From assembly GCA_030386875.1 (NCBI GenBank), contig CM059571.1:27646355-27710354 (forward strand): a stretch of DNA of 64,000 bases, written 5' to 3'. The translations under genes and the position numbers were made by a program. The DNA is from Morinoia aosen (taxonomy: Eukaryota > Arthropoda > Malacostraca > Amphipoda > Talitridae). Below are positions 32,377 to 45,724 of this stretch, piece after piece (within the stretch, counting starts at the first letter, position 1; the number at the start of each line of letters is the position of its first letter). The notes beneath the pieces were generated by a model that saw only the letters and a program-made list of their open reading frames with translations, was not told the origin of the DNA and did no database searches.

Positions 32377-35300
32377 CATTTAACACAAAACACTCAAATT
32401 AAAAATTATTATGTCATTTTATAACTCAACTGAGGGTTCGATTGATTTGAACTTGACTTGGATTAATTTGAACTTGACTCGGATTAATTTGAACTTGACT
32501 TGGATTAAATTGAACTTGACTCGGATTAATTTGAACTTGACTCGGATTAAATTGAACTTGACTTAGATTAATTTGAAGTGAAAGAGGTGTAGAATGCGTG
32601 AGTAACAACAATTGTCAGCTGAGAAGAAGGCCTTTTAGATTTGCCTTATATTCCTATGTCGTCAGACACTAATCACGCACAGGTATGAGAGTGGCAGTAT
32701 GGCTACAAACGCAGGTGTAGTCGAGGGACTCCTGTTGTTATTGCTACCAGTGTTGCTGTCCATTGCATTTAGTATAAAGGAGAAAGATACTGATATTTCT
32801 GCAAATTACATCTCTATAAAAGAGAAAGGGTATAATATTTCTGCTCAGTGCATCTTATAAAGAAGAAGGGACGGAAAAATCACAATATACTCAGCGACAT
32901 TAATCTCTACTCACAACCATTAAGATTTTCGTATTGACCTTCCAGATTTGTTTTGTTTAAGTTGATTATTGTATGGGAAAATAAATTCACTCAAAGTTTA
33001 ACAATTAAAATATCCGATCAAATATGATTTGATCGGCAGGACTACCAGCGAAGAAAAATACTAACTCTCTCTCTCTCTGAAAAAAGCTAGCGGATAAAAG
33101 CTCGCTAGAAAAAGTTGGAAGCACTTTGCAGACGCGAGTCCTCACCTTCTTCCTGCAGTCTGGACAATTTATTGAGCTAAAGTTACGGGCCCAGTTTTGA
33201 GGTCGTAATTTTGGCCGTGAAGTGAGCCATAATTCGAGGCGGAGTCTGCAGACAGCTCTTAATGAGACGAGCTTCCCAGCCTCACACGCGTAAACTGCTC
33301 AGCCTGAGGTACTCGTGACACCGTCGCCGGAATTACTCTCGGCTTCCTATTTATTTTTCTCTCCACCGAACATTAATACGGGGATTTTTCTAGGGGCTTG
33401 GTTCCATGGGAAAATGTAATTAAAAATCATAAGATACTGGATTAATGCGTTATAAGATGCTTGCAGATTTCTTTTGAGGAGAGGTACCCTGATTTAATGT
33501 TATGTTTTAACTTTAGAAATACATTAGAAGTCATGCCAAGTTATGTCAAACAACGTTTAAACATACAAATTTTTATAGAAATAATTAGACTTTTCTGTGC
33601 TTTTAGATGAAAAACAGTTTCAAGAAACACAGTTTGTCCTCGAGAATAAAACAATTATTATATGGTATTTTCCTTCTGATGATACACAATTAAAGGAATA
33701 TGCTATTGAGTGAGAATACTTGAGAAATCATTTATAGTTTCTTCGAATTCACATTTTTCAATGTTCATGCGTCTAAAAATGAGGTACGTAAATTTATAGC
33801 CGGCTTCTTATCAAATTGTTGAAAATTATTTGAACGGCCAGATTTCATTCGGCTACTCCATTTTAAAATGGTAGAAGAAAATCATCACTCCATTCATACT
33901 GGTAAAGAGAAATAAATAGGAAAAAATGAATTTAAATAAATGAAAAAAACTATTATTACGTTTTGAAAAAGAGGGGAAAAATGCAAGAAACGTAAACGGT
34001 TTTTTCAAATTGGATGCCTTTAAATGTAAACTTCGTTCGAATCACAAATATTTATCCCCTAAAGCGAATAAATTAGTAATTAAACATGTTTGGGCCAACA
34101 CCGCATCACCTCATTGCAGCACCCGCCTCTAACGGCACGCCCAAACTGATGCTCGCACACACTACCACGCCAAATTGATAAGTGCCTCCTTTGTCGACAT
34201 ATTCAAACGGGAAAGAATAAAAATAATCCGTACCTACTTTTTACGTTATGAGGCTTTACGTTGAGTTTTTATTTCAAATTATAACGCATAATATGCTTGA
34301 AATGTGAACTTCTAATCCGTTAATAGAGGGAAATAATCTCAAAATATACATGAGAATGCTTTGAAATACATTAAATATAGGTATATTTCCGGTGATATTT
34401 TACCCCTAGTTTGGAAAATTTTATCAACCTTCTCCTTAAATTTATTTGGAGGATTTTAAGAACTATAATTAATTGGTGATCAATTAACCTCTTGATGAAA
34501 TGAACTCGGTTAGATAATTCGCGTAGCTGATATAGCGACGCTTTTCTCATTCATGTTGAGAAAAAAATACTCTTGAAAAAAGTCAACGATAAGAGTTCTC
34601 ATCCAAATAGGTATTTACATAAAGTAATTTATAGTTTTAAAAGTTTGAGAAGAGGAGGTAGATACCAAATAATATCGCGTGTGTGACTTGCATGGTCGCG
34701 AGGGGTGGCAGAGCCAGTGGAGCCTGTGAAGGCAGCAAGGGCCTAATTTAACAAGGCAACATTTGGTCACGCTACCTCCTCGCGTGAGCCTGTTATACTT
34801 TGTTACTTGATAACCAGGTCTAGATAAGTGGGATGATGAATAGATGAAGCTAATTCCATAATTCTAATGCTAAAATATCGCAAAACTTCTTATTGCTTTA
34901 ATTTACAAGGTAGTGCGGCACAAGGCATATAAAAACTGCATTTTTGTGTACTGCGCAACACGTAAAGTAACTCGGACGTGGTGAGGCTGGTGTGGTGTTG
35001 TGTCCGCTGCTGCGGCGCTGGGTGAAGGTTTGCCCTGTGGGACAGACTCGTTCCGACACAATACTTACTCATTCATGGCTGCTGTTGTGGGAAACTCACT
35101 GGTCTAGCTCGGCTCTCGGTGCTGCTTCTAAATATATTGACTCATCGAAATTTAGAATGCCCACTTGCTGCAGCCCCTTTAAATGAAATAGGTCGACTGT
35201 TGCAAATTCTATGAACACTTGCCGTTCATTGCATAGTGTAGAATCTATAATAAATGCTTTTAAATGTTAAGTACAGGGTAGTTGTTGATACTTTTAGGGT

Positions 35301-35439
35301 GCACAAGAGACATTACTGGGCTTCAGAATTTTCCTCATTTTTAATTTTTTTTAGAGGTAAAGTACAGAATCATTAAGATGCAAAATGCCTGTTATAACTC
35401 ATATAGGATACAGCATGGCTGACTCTTCGAAAAAGACGG
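32377..35439. other. Gene-free stretch
   Basis: No supported gene. It contains the 21-bp minisatellite listed separately and a short (TC)n run at 33064-33078. Confidence 0.45.
32446..32577. repeat. 21-bp minisatellite, about six copies
   Basis: Unit TTTGAACTTGACTTGGATTAA with alternating T/C and T/A variants. Because 21 is a multiple of three it gives a seven-residue repeat in one minus-strand frame, which is a by-product of the DNA repeat. Confidence 0.9.
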
Positions 35440-36650
35440 CTGCTAAAATTCTGGACACTTGAGGGCTATTCATACACATAGTAATGCAAAACATGATAAG
35501 CTAGCCGGACGAAAGAATTATTCACCTTGCATTAACAAGATACTGTTTCTGTATGAGCACGAATAACGGCGGTGTGTTCGAGGGCACTGAATCTCCAAAT
35601 GCGCTTATGTATGTAGAAATGGTTCCCTTTATATCCCTCTTGCCTCCACTGATTTCATAATGCAGCCACAAAACATCTGCGATCTTCAGTACGTCTACTT
35701 TAACGTTCTTGGTCTCACAAAATTTTTATTGGGTTCAAAACCGGGGACTTGGCTGGCCACTCTAAATTTCTGACGTATCCTGAATGACTGTGATACTAAT
35801 TACTGACAGGTTTAGCCAGATGCACACGCAATTGCCATTCCGAAAGATGTGCAAAGAAATATGATTTTCTTTATTCAGATATTGTACAAAAGGCTAAACT
35901 TGGTATCAAGCAGCTCAACACAGCCATGCTGATTGAGTTTGTCGGATACCACAATTAAAGAATGAACTTATGTGTTGTTGAAACAGTGCCAGAACATGGA
36001 TACACCCTCATCCTCTTGGTGTCGCAGTTTGTACTCTGGGTTCGGTGAAGGCTTTATGAGGTCTTCGATGAACAGGACGGTGGGCATCGCTGCTATAAAG
36101 ACAGCATAATGATTCATCTGATCATATGACACTTTTCCCCTTCTCTACATTCAGTCCAGGGTGCATCTGTTTCGGCCCCGCTTAAACGAGTAGTCTTGTG
36201 GGCAGGAGTCAACATAGGCAATTTTTGAGACACACTGCTCTATATGTATGTCTATTACATGGAGGTCCCTACGAAGAGTTCGTTCAGAAACAGCAGGAGC
36301 AAAGCCAACATTGATGTTTCGCAATAGTTTCATTCTTGATGCAAATTTAAGCGATTCTGGTCAACAATGCGGGGACACAAAGCTGCGCTTCTTTCCTGTA
36401 AGAATTCTCCTTCAACCCCAATTTTGCCTTGAATTACCGAAGGTTCCAGCTTTTTTCTATGGCAGGCAGACACGCATAACAGTGGGGCATGAAACACCTG
36501 TGAAATCCTCTACTTCCTTCTCTGGATGTCCATAAGCCCGACCAATTGAAATGCCCCCTATCTGTAATTCCAAGACGTTTTGCTTTCGACTCATCGTTGT
36601 TGAACAACTAAGAAATAAGTTCATACCTTGTAAGCTCTGAATCAACACAG
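35440..36650 (-). pseudogene. Tc1-like transposase relic, minus strand
   Basis: Read on the minus strand, the N-terminal helix-turn-helix region begins at about 36598 ('MSRKQNVLELQ' in a frame opening at 36648). It continues into 'SERTLRRDLHVIDIHI' near 36240-36290, the usual end of the Tc1 DNA-binding domain. Near 35740-35775 translation gives a 'PGFEPNKN' block in the place of the family's SPDLNPIEN. Stops and frameshifts occur throughout. A TACAGGGTAG sequence at 35272-35281 could be a terminus but has no partner that I can show. Confidence 0.55.
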
Positions 36651-36824
36651 ATGCCAGTTTGTTTAGTACTAATATTTGACAGAAGTTTCTTTTATAGTTT
36701 TGAATAATTGATGAACGCAGTAAATTACTGGAGCTCTGAAAACAATAGGGGGCAGATTTTTTACCTGGGAGACTTATTTACTCACATTGATATACAACAT
36801 GCGTTTAGTATTTACTGACTTTTA

Positions 36825-37421
36825 CGAGGTAATTTTTAAATTTGGGCCTAAAAAAATTTAATGACTTTTATATTACCGAATGGGGTTCAAAAAGCAAAGT
36901 ACTTATGTAATACTGATTACAACTAGTTTTATTGGATATGTTTGAGACCATGATACACAGTCTGGCACATAAACTATATTCAAATGAAAAATGCATCCGA
37001 TTTTAGCGTTTCCTAAAAAATGACAAGCAGGAGAGAAAAAAAAGAACAATGTATCTTCCCTTTGGGATATCATCTTCACTCTGACCTATCAGCCTTGGAT
37101 TTTTCCTTTAGGGAATACCTTAAAGGAAGACTTTACTGTGCAAAACCAGCAAATCTACACAAGCTCAAGGCATCCATCGAAAAAGAAATCCAGCGAATAT
37201 TGGACCTGATCTCACCAGCGCCGCAATGAATAGCCTTGCGTAATCGTGTCGATTTTTGTCTGCACTCAGGCACACAGGCACATGAACATTATATTCATGA
37301 GGTAATCAAACTAAAACTAGAAATTTTCAGGATTTCATAAACACTTTATTTATTTAAATCCATTCATCAATATAGAAGTTATTAAATGCTATTTTAGGCC
37401 CCATATTTAAAAATCACCCTG
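36825..37421 (+). mobile_element. Internally deleted mariner-like element
   Basis: TA flanks (36823-36824 and 37422-37423) and inverted repeats CGAGGTAATTTTTAAATTTGGGCC on the left against CAGGGTGATTTTTAAATATGGGGCC on the right define a 597-bp element. It retains only the end of a transposase gene. It is a deletion derivative that could be moved only in trans. Confidence 0.7.
37020..37229 (+). pseudogene. C-terminal fragment of mariner-like transposase
   Basis: A 69-codon frame with 'LHSDLSALDFSFREYLKGR' where the family has SPDL-PLDFFLWGYLKG. It continues into a 'LYCAKPANLHKLKASIEKE' helix typical of the C-terminus of these insect transposases. The third catalytic Asp region is degraded (SPDL to HSDL). 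Everything upstream of it in the catalytic core is missing. Confidence 0.7.
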
Positions 37422-37904
37422 TACAATATGCATTGAGTTAGTTTCTGGTTTTATTACACTGGGTAGTTGTAACTAAATTCAATTTGTTGAGTATTGGCTC
37501 TTGAAAATTGTCATCTACTTACATTCAAAGGTCGTTAGAGCCATAAGAACGGCCCACTCTGAGTGTACCATAACCAGAGCTCTCCCTAAAAGGTATACTG
37601 GGTGGCCCTTGAGTTTATAAGGTTTAACGCGAATCTCTTAGATGATATTCATCCACCCCATAGACACTCAGTGACTTCCAAGGCTCGATTATATGGGTTT
37701 CTTTGTTGGGTTAGCCATTGTATGTGTGTTACTTTCAAATCGACGTGTATAACTGAGTACTATAATATGAAAAACAGATCTTATAACGTGTATAAGATCG
37801 GTGTATAACTGAAAAATCAGAGTCGATGTATACATGAATTCGCAGTCCTCCAATGTCTGAAATATTTTTCGAGATCCCGGGGCTTGCCATGACCCTCTGC
37901 GATG

Positions 37905-38105
37905 TCAGTGGCCAGTTTCAGTTTCCATACGAATGAAATTTGAAATTTAAGTGCGTATAAAATGTCTGCACATTGATGCCTGCGAGTTTGTTCTATTTGT
38001 TTTTTTTATAACAATCGAGCAAACTCACAGACATCAATGTGCGAACATTTTATACGCACTTATATTTCAAATTTCATTTGTATTGAAACTGAATCTGGCA
38101 ATTTA
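37905..38105. repeat. Hairpin with ~85-bp arms
   Basis: Left arm (about 37905-37995) and right arm (about 38017-38105) are reverse complements, for example GTGCGTATAAAATGTCTGCAC against GTGCGAACATTTTATACGCAC. The loop of roughly 20-25 bases is T-rich. This fits a small fold-back element. Confidence 0.75.
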
Positions 38106-40304
38106 AATGATTTTTATTCATTTAAATTATTTCTACGAGTAGGAACACACATAAGGTTCGGCTTAAGGTTTTATACGAACAATTCACCTTTAAACGAGAG
38201 CATTTTATTCCGAGTATACCTGAACTACTTTTTTCTCAATATATTCATGGAACAGACTTATATGCATTTTCTTATAACAAGTTCTGATCTATAAAAAAAT
38301 TTCTCAAATATTAATATTAAGTGTTAAAGCCATTTCCATAATTTATTACATGTTATTCGTAGCAAGTGAAAGTTTCTATTGTTCATTTGTTGGTTCTTTT
38401 TATGCGTAAGCGTGTTGCATATTATTCTCATTGTATAGCCATTAATAAACTAAGCTCATATTTCTACTTTTCCTATTTTCAAAAAAGGATTTTGTTCACG
38501 ACTTACTGTTTTTATAAATACCTTCCTGTTAGCTTTTCTTGATAAGATCCCAAATTTGAATCCCCAAAATTCTGATCTTGTTTTGGCATTTGAATTATGG
38601 CTTGACAAGATCCCTGTTATGTTTGTAGCTCTAGAAATTTTGGCTCAACAAAATCCTCATTCTGATCGACCACTTAAATTATGCCTTGAAGAGATCCATA
38701 TTATATTCGAGACTTTAAAATTAGGCCTAGGCAAGAATAAAACTATACGTCCGAGCGGTTGAAATTAAGGATTTATTACCTCCCAAGTATGTACGCTTTG
38801 CTGAAAAAATGACATCAAGATTTTAGTTATTACCAGACAAACCTTCAAGTGCATTTGGGCCGATGAACCAATGTCATAACTTCATCATCATCATACGAAC
38901 CAACCTCCACAGAGCGAAGTATGAACAAACCGTCACGCTGCAGTTCACATTTTCACAACCATTGGGTGAGCTGTTCTTATTTTCCAGCGCTGCGAGAAAT
39001 TTTTCTTTACTTAACACCATCGCTACTTTGATGTATTATTATCTACATGATGTAAATTTGTTTTGGCGTGGTACTGATTTGTTATTTTAGTGTCTACGAT
39101 GCTCAAGTGCACTTTATGTATTACGCGCTTCTTCTTAATCTTCTCATCCTCATGATCTTTAGAATCCTTCTATAATCTCAGTAACGGACGGCAACGTCAA
39201 GACATCAGCGTTGTTTATAGTGCTTTTGAACATTAAAATACACTTACCTAATGATAATCGTTACCTATGACACTCCCGGAATAAAACGGCAGTGAAATGA
39301 TAAGTGATACGGTTGAATCAAAGTTTTTTTTTTGAACGCCTAATATTCAGCCATACCAAAGAAGAGCTGGAGGTGTTGTACGTTGATATTCCGCGTAGGT
39401 AATGCTCCAAAGATACATTTGAAAATCTCACACGTTTTATATAATGATAGCCTATTTTTTTACCCAAGTACTCTTCAACGTTCACCCATACGACGCACTC
39501 TTCTCAAGTAGAGATACATTCAATGCTATTTCGTGACAAACTGAAAATTGAATGAAAAATTTGAATGCATTCTTTCTTTCAAGTTCATTTTCACAAGTTG
39601 AGGAGCAATTCATGCCGAATATTACTGCTTACTTTTTTCCACATTGAAATGCATCAGTTTTTCATAACCGCATTGAATTGGTTAATAATTATATTTTATT
39701 TCCTATGTGCAATAAGCCAGAATCTGCAATATTAAAAGTTTTACCCTAACGTAGTTATAAAAAAATATTCAATTCTTGGTAAAATCATTATTGATTTGAT
39801 TTTCAAATAAGTTATGACACCTTTGTCCTCCGAATTCTTGTGCTCTTAGTAGCTTCGAAATAACCATCGCAACAGGGAGACTCAACTTGGTCAATTAGTT
39901 TACTATCCAAAGACAACGAAGGAGTGTGATATAAGAGTACGCTATACACGAAAAAGAGTAGAACAAATTTCAAGTGCCGCACCTTACCAACAAAACAATT
40001 GATTGAAATGTATATTTCCGTTTGATATTTTTCCTCATAACCGCGTTAATATATTGTATATTGCAGATCACAGTGATTGCCTTTACAACAGAACTTGAAA
40101 TCCTCGATTTACGAAATCTCTGAATGTATTGTTGGGCTGTGGCGCTGTGTGACCTGTGCGCGGCTGATCAATATCCGAGAGGATGGAGCAGAGATTTCTT
40201 CAAGCTATAACTTTTTCCAAACTTACCCCTCTTCCCTTTGTGTCCCATACTTTTCAATATATATTGTTGATTATTTTGAAGTGCGCAGAAACTTTGTGTT
40301 TTCC

Positions 40305-40372
40305 AATTTGAACTTTCCGTGAAAGTTAGACAATACGAATTTGAGCAGCTGAGCTACCGGCCTCTGTTTATT
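40305..40372 (-). repeat. Possible tRNA-derived relic (SINE head)
   Basis: On the minus strand, GGCCGGTAGCTCAGCTGCTCA (about 40345-40366) matches a tRNA 5' half with an A box. About 45 bp downstream is AGTTCAAATT, a degraded B box (about 40309-40318). The stems do not close, so it is not a functional tRNA gene; a SINE fragment is possible. Confidence 0.3.
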
Positions 40373-40677
40373 CTTTTTAATTTTTGTTCCGTCGATCCAT
40401 GCCAGCGGCTCTTTTTCTGCTCCAAAATTTTCCATTTCTTATCAAGTGAAACACTCTATACCTCAAGTTAAGATGATTCTTATATTCTTCGGTAAAACTT
40501 TGCTTAGGGCACAATCACAACGACAAAGCCATATATTTGAAGTATCTATTTTCAAATTTCTATCACAGAAAATTTCATTGCTCGAATGACCAAGACAGAA
40601 TAAGGTCGGTCGAGTAGTTTAGCTCGACTTCGACGAAGGAAGCAAAGGGCCTTACTTGAACAATAATAACAATAAGA

Positions 40678-40773
40678 ATGTTTTGATACCTGTAATGTCA
40701 ATACATACAACCGACCTTATTCTAGTTCGCTTTCAGTCGGTCGTATGTATTGACATTACAGGCATCAAAACAT
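40678..40773. repeat. Near-perfect 37-bp-arm hairpin
   Basis: Arms 40678-40714 and 40737-40773 are reverse complements with only a couple of mismatches (for example ATGTTTTGATACCTGTAATG against CATTACAGGCATCAAAACAT). The loop is 22 bases. No gene is nearby. Confidence 0.8.
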
Positions 40774-41090
40774 ACTTAGCTAGTTCACTTTCAGTTCTTC
40801 ATTTACTGTAAACGCTCGAAGACCGACAAGTAACATCATTTAAAAACTCTTAATTGTGCCTCGTAATTCAAAAAGAATAAAAGTATAGTTTTATGACTAT
40901 GACTAGCTGAATGAGTTGCATGAACATATGTAAGTCGTCCTTCCGAAATAGGGCGTGATGTAATCCGTGTTCAAGTGTTCACTCATATCATCCGTAAGTG
41001 AAAAGATTTCAGTTTTGCAGTTTGTTTGTCACCGAAGATTTTTGGGATATCGTGTTTTGAAAGGGAAAAATCTGCTTAATTTTCAGCCAA

Positions 41091-41192
41091 TGCGTGAAAA
41101 TAGATCTGTTTTTACGTGCGCGAAAGTAGATCTGTTTTACGACCGTGAAAGTAGATTTGTTTTTACGTGCGTGAAAGTAGAGCTACTTCACG
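41091..41192. repeat. 26-bp tandem repeat, four copies
   Basis: Four units of the type TGCGTGAAAGTAGATCTGTTTTTACG, the last one diverged. Confidence 0.8.
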
Positions 41193-43393
41193 AGCAGACG
41201 TAGCCTACTTCGTAAGCTCGAGTGGCAGTGGAAAACAACATTTAGGCATCTACGCATAGTTCTCAAAAAGTGTGTTTTATGTACAATTTGCCCTCAGGGA
41301 TGAGTTGCTTGTTGTCTACAATATTATAACAGAGGTAGAGAAAAGAACGCCGGAGTACATTGGCATGAAAAATTTTCAGTAATTATGTTTTGGAAAATAA
41401 TCACCTCAATCACTTGTGTTCCAAAATAGAATATTTCTAACGCGCCAAGTTGACTCCACCTGCATGTTCAATCTTCCTCTTGGTAGTAAATAAAAACCCT
41501 CATGATGACTCAATAATTATCAGTAGGCAGGAAACTGACCATCCACGGGACAAATAGATTGCCCGCGGACCAAGTGAACCAAATTTTTGTTAAATAGATT
41601 ACACTAAAACGAAAAAAGCTGCTCGTATGTCTACCACAAAACACGTGAATCACATAAGAAACGGGTCATACAGACCCTCAAGTGAGCGTAATATTTTGCA
41701 TTCGGGACAAAGACACCACTTGTGGGTCAAATAAACTTTATAGTGCACAGATACTCCGCTCGTGAGCAGAACGACAAACATTCTACTCAACACCATAGGA
41801 CAATGGCAGCCACGCTGGAGACAACATTGTGCTTTTCAACAAGCATCGCCGCTGGAAGCGTTGTTGTACTTCCATAAGTCTCCAGTTTCCAGAGGGTGCG
41901 GCTTGTGTTATGATTTTACAGGCACTGCACGAACTAAAGAATTTTATGAACCTGAAACTGGGAGTGAAAATACGTGTCTTCTAGCAATATCCTGCCTTGG
42001 TGTGAGCGCATGGTGCTTTGTGACGCCACTCACGTCATCTCTGGCCGAGCTGCACTTATTGGTCAGCGGGATGGTTTCTTGAGCGGGATAAAGTTAGCAC
42101 CATGAGTGCAATTCTTAAGTTGCATGCGCAAAAAATATGCTACTACTTTTTCAAACTTAAAGCTCGATGTTAAATTTTCAAGATGAAAATTTCACCGGCT
42201 AATTATTGTAGATCGTGCACCGGTGTACTAACTTAAACAATACGATCAAAAAGAATTGAGGATAATGAAATGCACCAAGCGCTGTTATTCTGTTTTCCTA
42301 TAGTTACAAAAAAAAGATGCAAGCTTCATTTTTACTGAAGAGGCGCTATAGAATTCGCAGTGTGTAGGATGCTATAGAAAACAGGATTCTCGTATGTCTG
42401 ATCATACTTCCGAGTTCTGGTAAAACTGATTTCATTAAAATTAAAAAAAATGTGCTGCTTTGCTTTCATCCAGCAGTAAAAACTAGCATGATAAATGCTT
42501 TGCACAGAGCAAAAACAATATTAAATCTTTTTCACTTCTCAATATATTTTTCCCAGACGGTGAAAACTGCACCATTACAGTAATTTTTCCTATGAAAATA
42601 ACGTCAACGTTGGTTTCCAAAATGCTTCACAAACTTTATATCGTTTTCCACTAGAGCAGAAGAGCAATGATTGGACCTCTAGCGCGGATTTTCGATTGCT
42701 TTTTCCGCGTGGTCTACCGTAAATATTTAGCTGAATCGAGGAGAGGGAATGAACAAGTTAACGATGGCATAAATAAATAAGTTCTTACCGCTAATCCAAT
42801 TCGTGTGTTTTTGTTTACAAACTAGGGTGCCGGGTGAATGAGTTGTCAAATCATTAATGTTAAACTTTCTGAGGATCGAAATAACCTCATTTTTAGGGAC
42901 GCAGACAGATAATTGCTTTCGTGGGTTTTGCTGCGAATACAGCAATGTTTTGTATGACAAACTAAATTTTCTCATTAGGAATGAATATTTAATATTGAAT
43001 GAAGTTATTTCACTGCCAGAAATGAGGTGAATTTTCAGAAGCGTTATCGTTATTGAAGAATCCTTGTTTGAGGTTTAATAAGTTATGATCAAAGCCATCA
43101 TCACGTTCATTTTTTATAATTTTGGCTATTTCAAGTTCTCGGGGTTCGAACATTGGAAAAAAAATGATGATGAAAATGTTCTTGGTTGTTTATTAATAAG
43201 AAATTAATAGACTAAAAAACAAAAGTCCGTCTCTCAAATCTAGAAAATTTGTAAGAAGGTTCATTGTAATTTATTTAGGAGAAATTTTTTTCTAAAAGTG
43301 ACTGAATATAGAGAGCTGAAGACTGACTGAAGTTAAAATAGTTTTGTTTAAGGCAGAATTACTGCTACCTTCTCTCTAAAAATATAGAGAACC

Positions 43394-43475
43394 TTGACAT
43401 AATAGTAAAAGTGACATAATAGTAAATAAGTGACATAATAGTAAATATTATTATTTAAGTGACATAATAGTAAAA
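43394..43475. repeat. GTGACATAATAGTAAA repeat, four copies
   Basis: Four copies of TGACATAATAGTAAA separated by short AT-rich spacers of variable length. Confidence 0.85.
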
Positions 43476-45588
43476 GATTCTTTCTTAGGTCTATTACGGA
43501 GACGCGGTGTGAAAAAGGTGAACATTTGAAGTTTAACGAAAGGAAACTGTCCCAATTTTAAAAACCGACGTCTGCCGGTCCTGCCCCTTCCATCGCTAAA
43601 GTAATGTCGTCGAACTGCGGAAATGAAGCATACAACAATTTTTGACCTGTACGGACTTACGCGTTTATTTTACGCTCTTGAGTTCTTTCAGATCGATACG
43701 TCCCATATAATGAATGAGTGCAAATTTTTCTATCTTTTAGAGCAGGGAAAACTTGTAGTAAAACCATCAGCTTGGTAGAACTGATGTTTCGGGTGATAAG
43801 TACACAGCTCTTTTCACTGAAGAGGAAAAATGCAATTATTTTCAAGCATGAAGCAATTTTTTAAAAGGAAATTGAATCTAGCGCGTAATACATCTTTTGA
43901 ATTTTTAGCTTCCAGAAAACATTTTAAATTATTATTCGAAACTTGATTTAAATCTATAATTATCTAAACTGGATATTAATTTTAAATTTTGTGATGCTGT
44001 ACAATTAATGATTGTCTTAAAAGCGTCGCTTAGTGACGCTGAAAACCTCCTTGTAACTCTAGAAATTTTACTTCTTTAAAAACGTTATTTCTTATGAAAA
44101 AGCTTTGAAATTCTATTTTGACTCTTCATATGATGTAGGCTATTCTATTTCTATGTATATGTAATTCACTGTTCGACTCTAATTTCTTCACCCTTTGTTT
44201 TAAGAAAGGTTTAATTAACATTTTAGCTACCTCGCGCTTCTTTTTCTTTTTTAATTGTATTTTGCTGAAGGCTTCTGAACAGCTTTTCTATATTTTTTTC
44301 TAGATTTATTTGAATCTATTTTAACTATTTGACAGAGTGCGTTTGAGCAACACTTTCTGGAATTTATGATTCCGGTAATGTTTGAGAAATTATAAAAATA
44401 TTAAGGTAAAATATTCATGATTCAACTTCTAATATGCCGAAAGAAAAGATAGAAAGTTTTTAAACGCTAAACCCAGTCAAAATATTGTTTTCACGCGCGT
44501 TGCAAAACGCGGAAATACGTACATTTGGGTGCATTTTCGTTTTCGCCTTCGAATGAGACTGAAATCTCGTGCAATCTTTTATAGAGTCCAGATGAAAAAA
44601 TGTTTCAAGTGCAGTAAATCAAGTTGAGACTCTGAGGTTTTCCTCCTGAGCATTTGCCTGCTGCATGAGGGCCTCGAGCTCTGGCGCAGGTGCCAAAGAA
44701 ACCAAAACTTGGGCCGCGGCTGTGAACTCAAAAGTTTTCTTCCTTGCTGCTCGCTCAAAGTGGAGCAGTAACTGAGTTCCCTTTGAGGGAAGATCGAGGT
44801 TTTTGCTCGACTGGCCGAAGGCAAGTGTATGTGTGGGGTATAATGATGTGGTGTCAGAAATTATGTTGCGCGATGGTTTCTGCACGTTTAGGGAATAAAT
44901 GAAGGAATCTTGGATGAATTTAAGTATTTCAATTCTGTGTGAGGCTTCTAGCAATTTTTCATAGTGAATTTGAACGGGGTGGAGCTCAAAAATGTTTGAA
45001 TAGCATCTTTTGTAAGCTATAATTTTCGGGATACGTTAAGATGTATAATAACATTGTTTCATTTTTGTGAAAACTGTAATTTGTGTTCGGGATATATTTG
45101 ATGGAATTTTATTGCAAGTTTTAATGGGTAACAGGAAATAAATGACCTAACAAACTCTTCTATTCAGTACCAACAGTCTTGCACACGATAAACTTTGAAG
45201 GATTCCATAGATTTGTCAGCAATTAAAGCCCGTTTCGTGGTTGTTGTAATGAGTATAGACACTATGAATAGGAAGATAGAGTAAGCTAGAGATACACGTG
45301 GCATGAGAAGTGAAGTGAAACTTTCACACCAGATGGGCACATACGCAGCTTCTACGAGCCTTTTCTGTCATCATTTTGACCTCATTCACAAACGTGAGGT
45401 TATAAGGCCAAAAGCAGCAACTGCCCAGGGTAACTTTTCTATTAATCTGAAGATTTGAGTTATCCCTGGTTGCAGCGGAAGTTTTAAGATCATTGTACTT
45501 ATTGAGGAGCAAGGCTGTTAACTATCCCAGTTGCGCTCTGCTGCGCTGCATATGGGCTGTTGATCCCGAAGCAACGCAATAAAGCTAT

Positions 45589-45724
45589 TGCATCAAACGA
45601 CACCCAAACTTATCCGGACACGCCCCAGGCCCAACAGATGGGGCCTGCCGTTCTACCGGAAGCAAGATTTCCCACCCATGCATAGGAAATCAGCTCAGCA
45701 TAAATTGCCACTTGATTCATGGAT
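45589..45724 (+). repeat. 136-bp dispersed repeat, copy 1
   Basis: TGCATCAAACGACACCCAAA to TTGATTCATGGAT is matched at 62172-62307 in the same orientation with about five substitutions and no length change. It shows no coding or known element motif. Confidence 0.85.

Noticed and set aside
32446..32577. CRISPR-like repeat array
   Set aside because: The units are head to tail without spacers and the sequence is clearly eukaryotic; it is a minisatellite.
35272..37421. A single Tc1/mariner element with ends at 35274 and 37421
   Set aside because: The right end pairs with 36825, not with 35274, and the transposase fragments on the two strands belong to different families.
38556..38762. 68-codon ORF with internal repetition
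   Set aside because: The repetition follows a weak DNA repeat (LALEIL/LGLEKI-like from similar words) and there is no recognisable domain.
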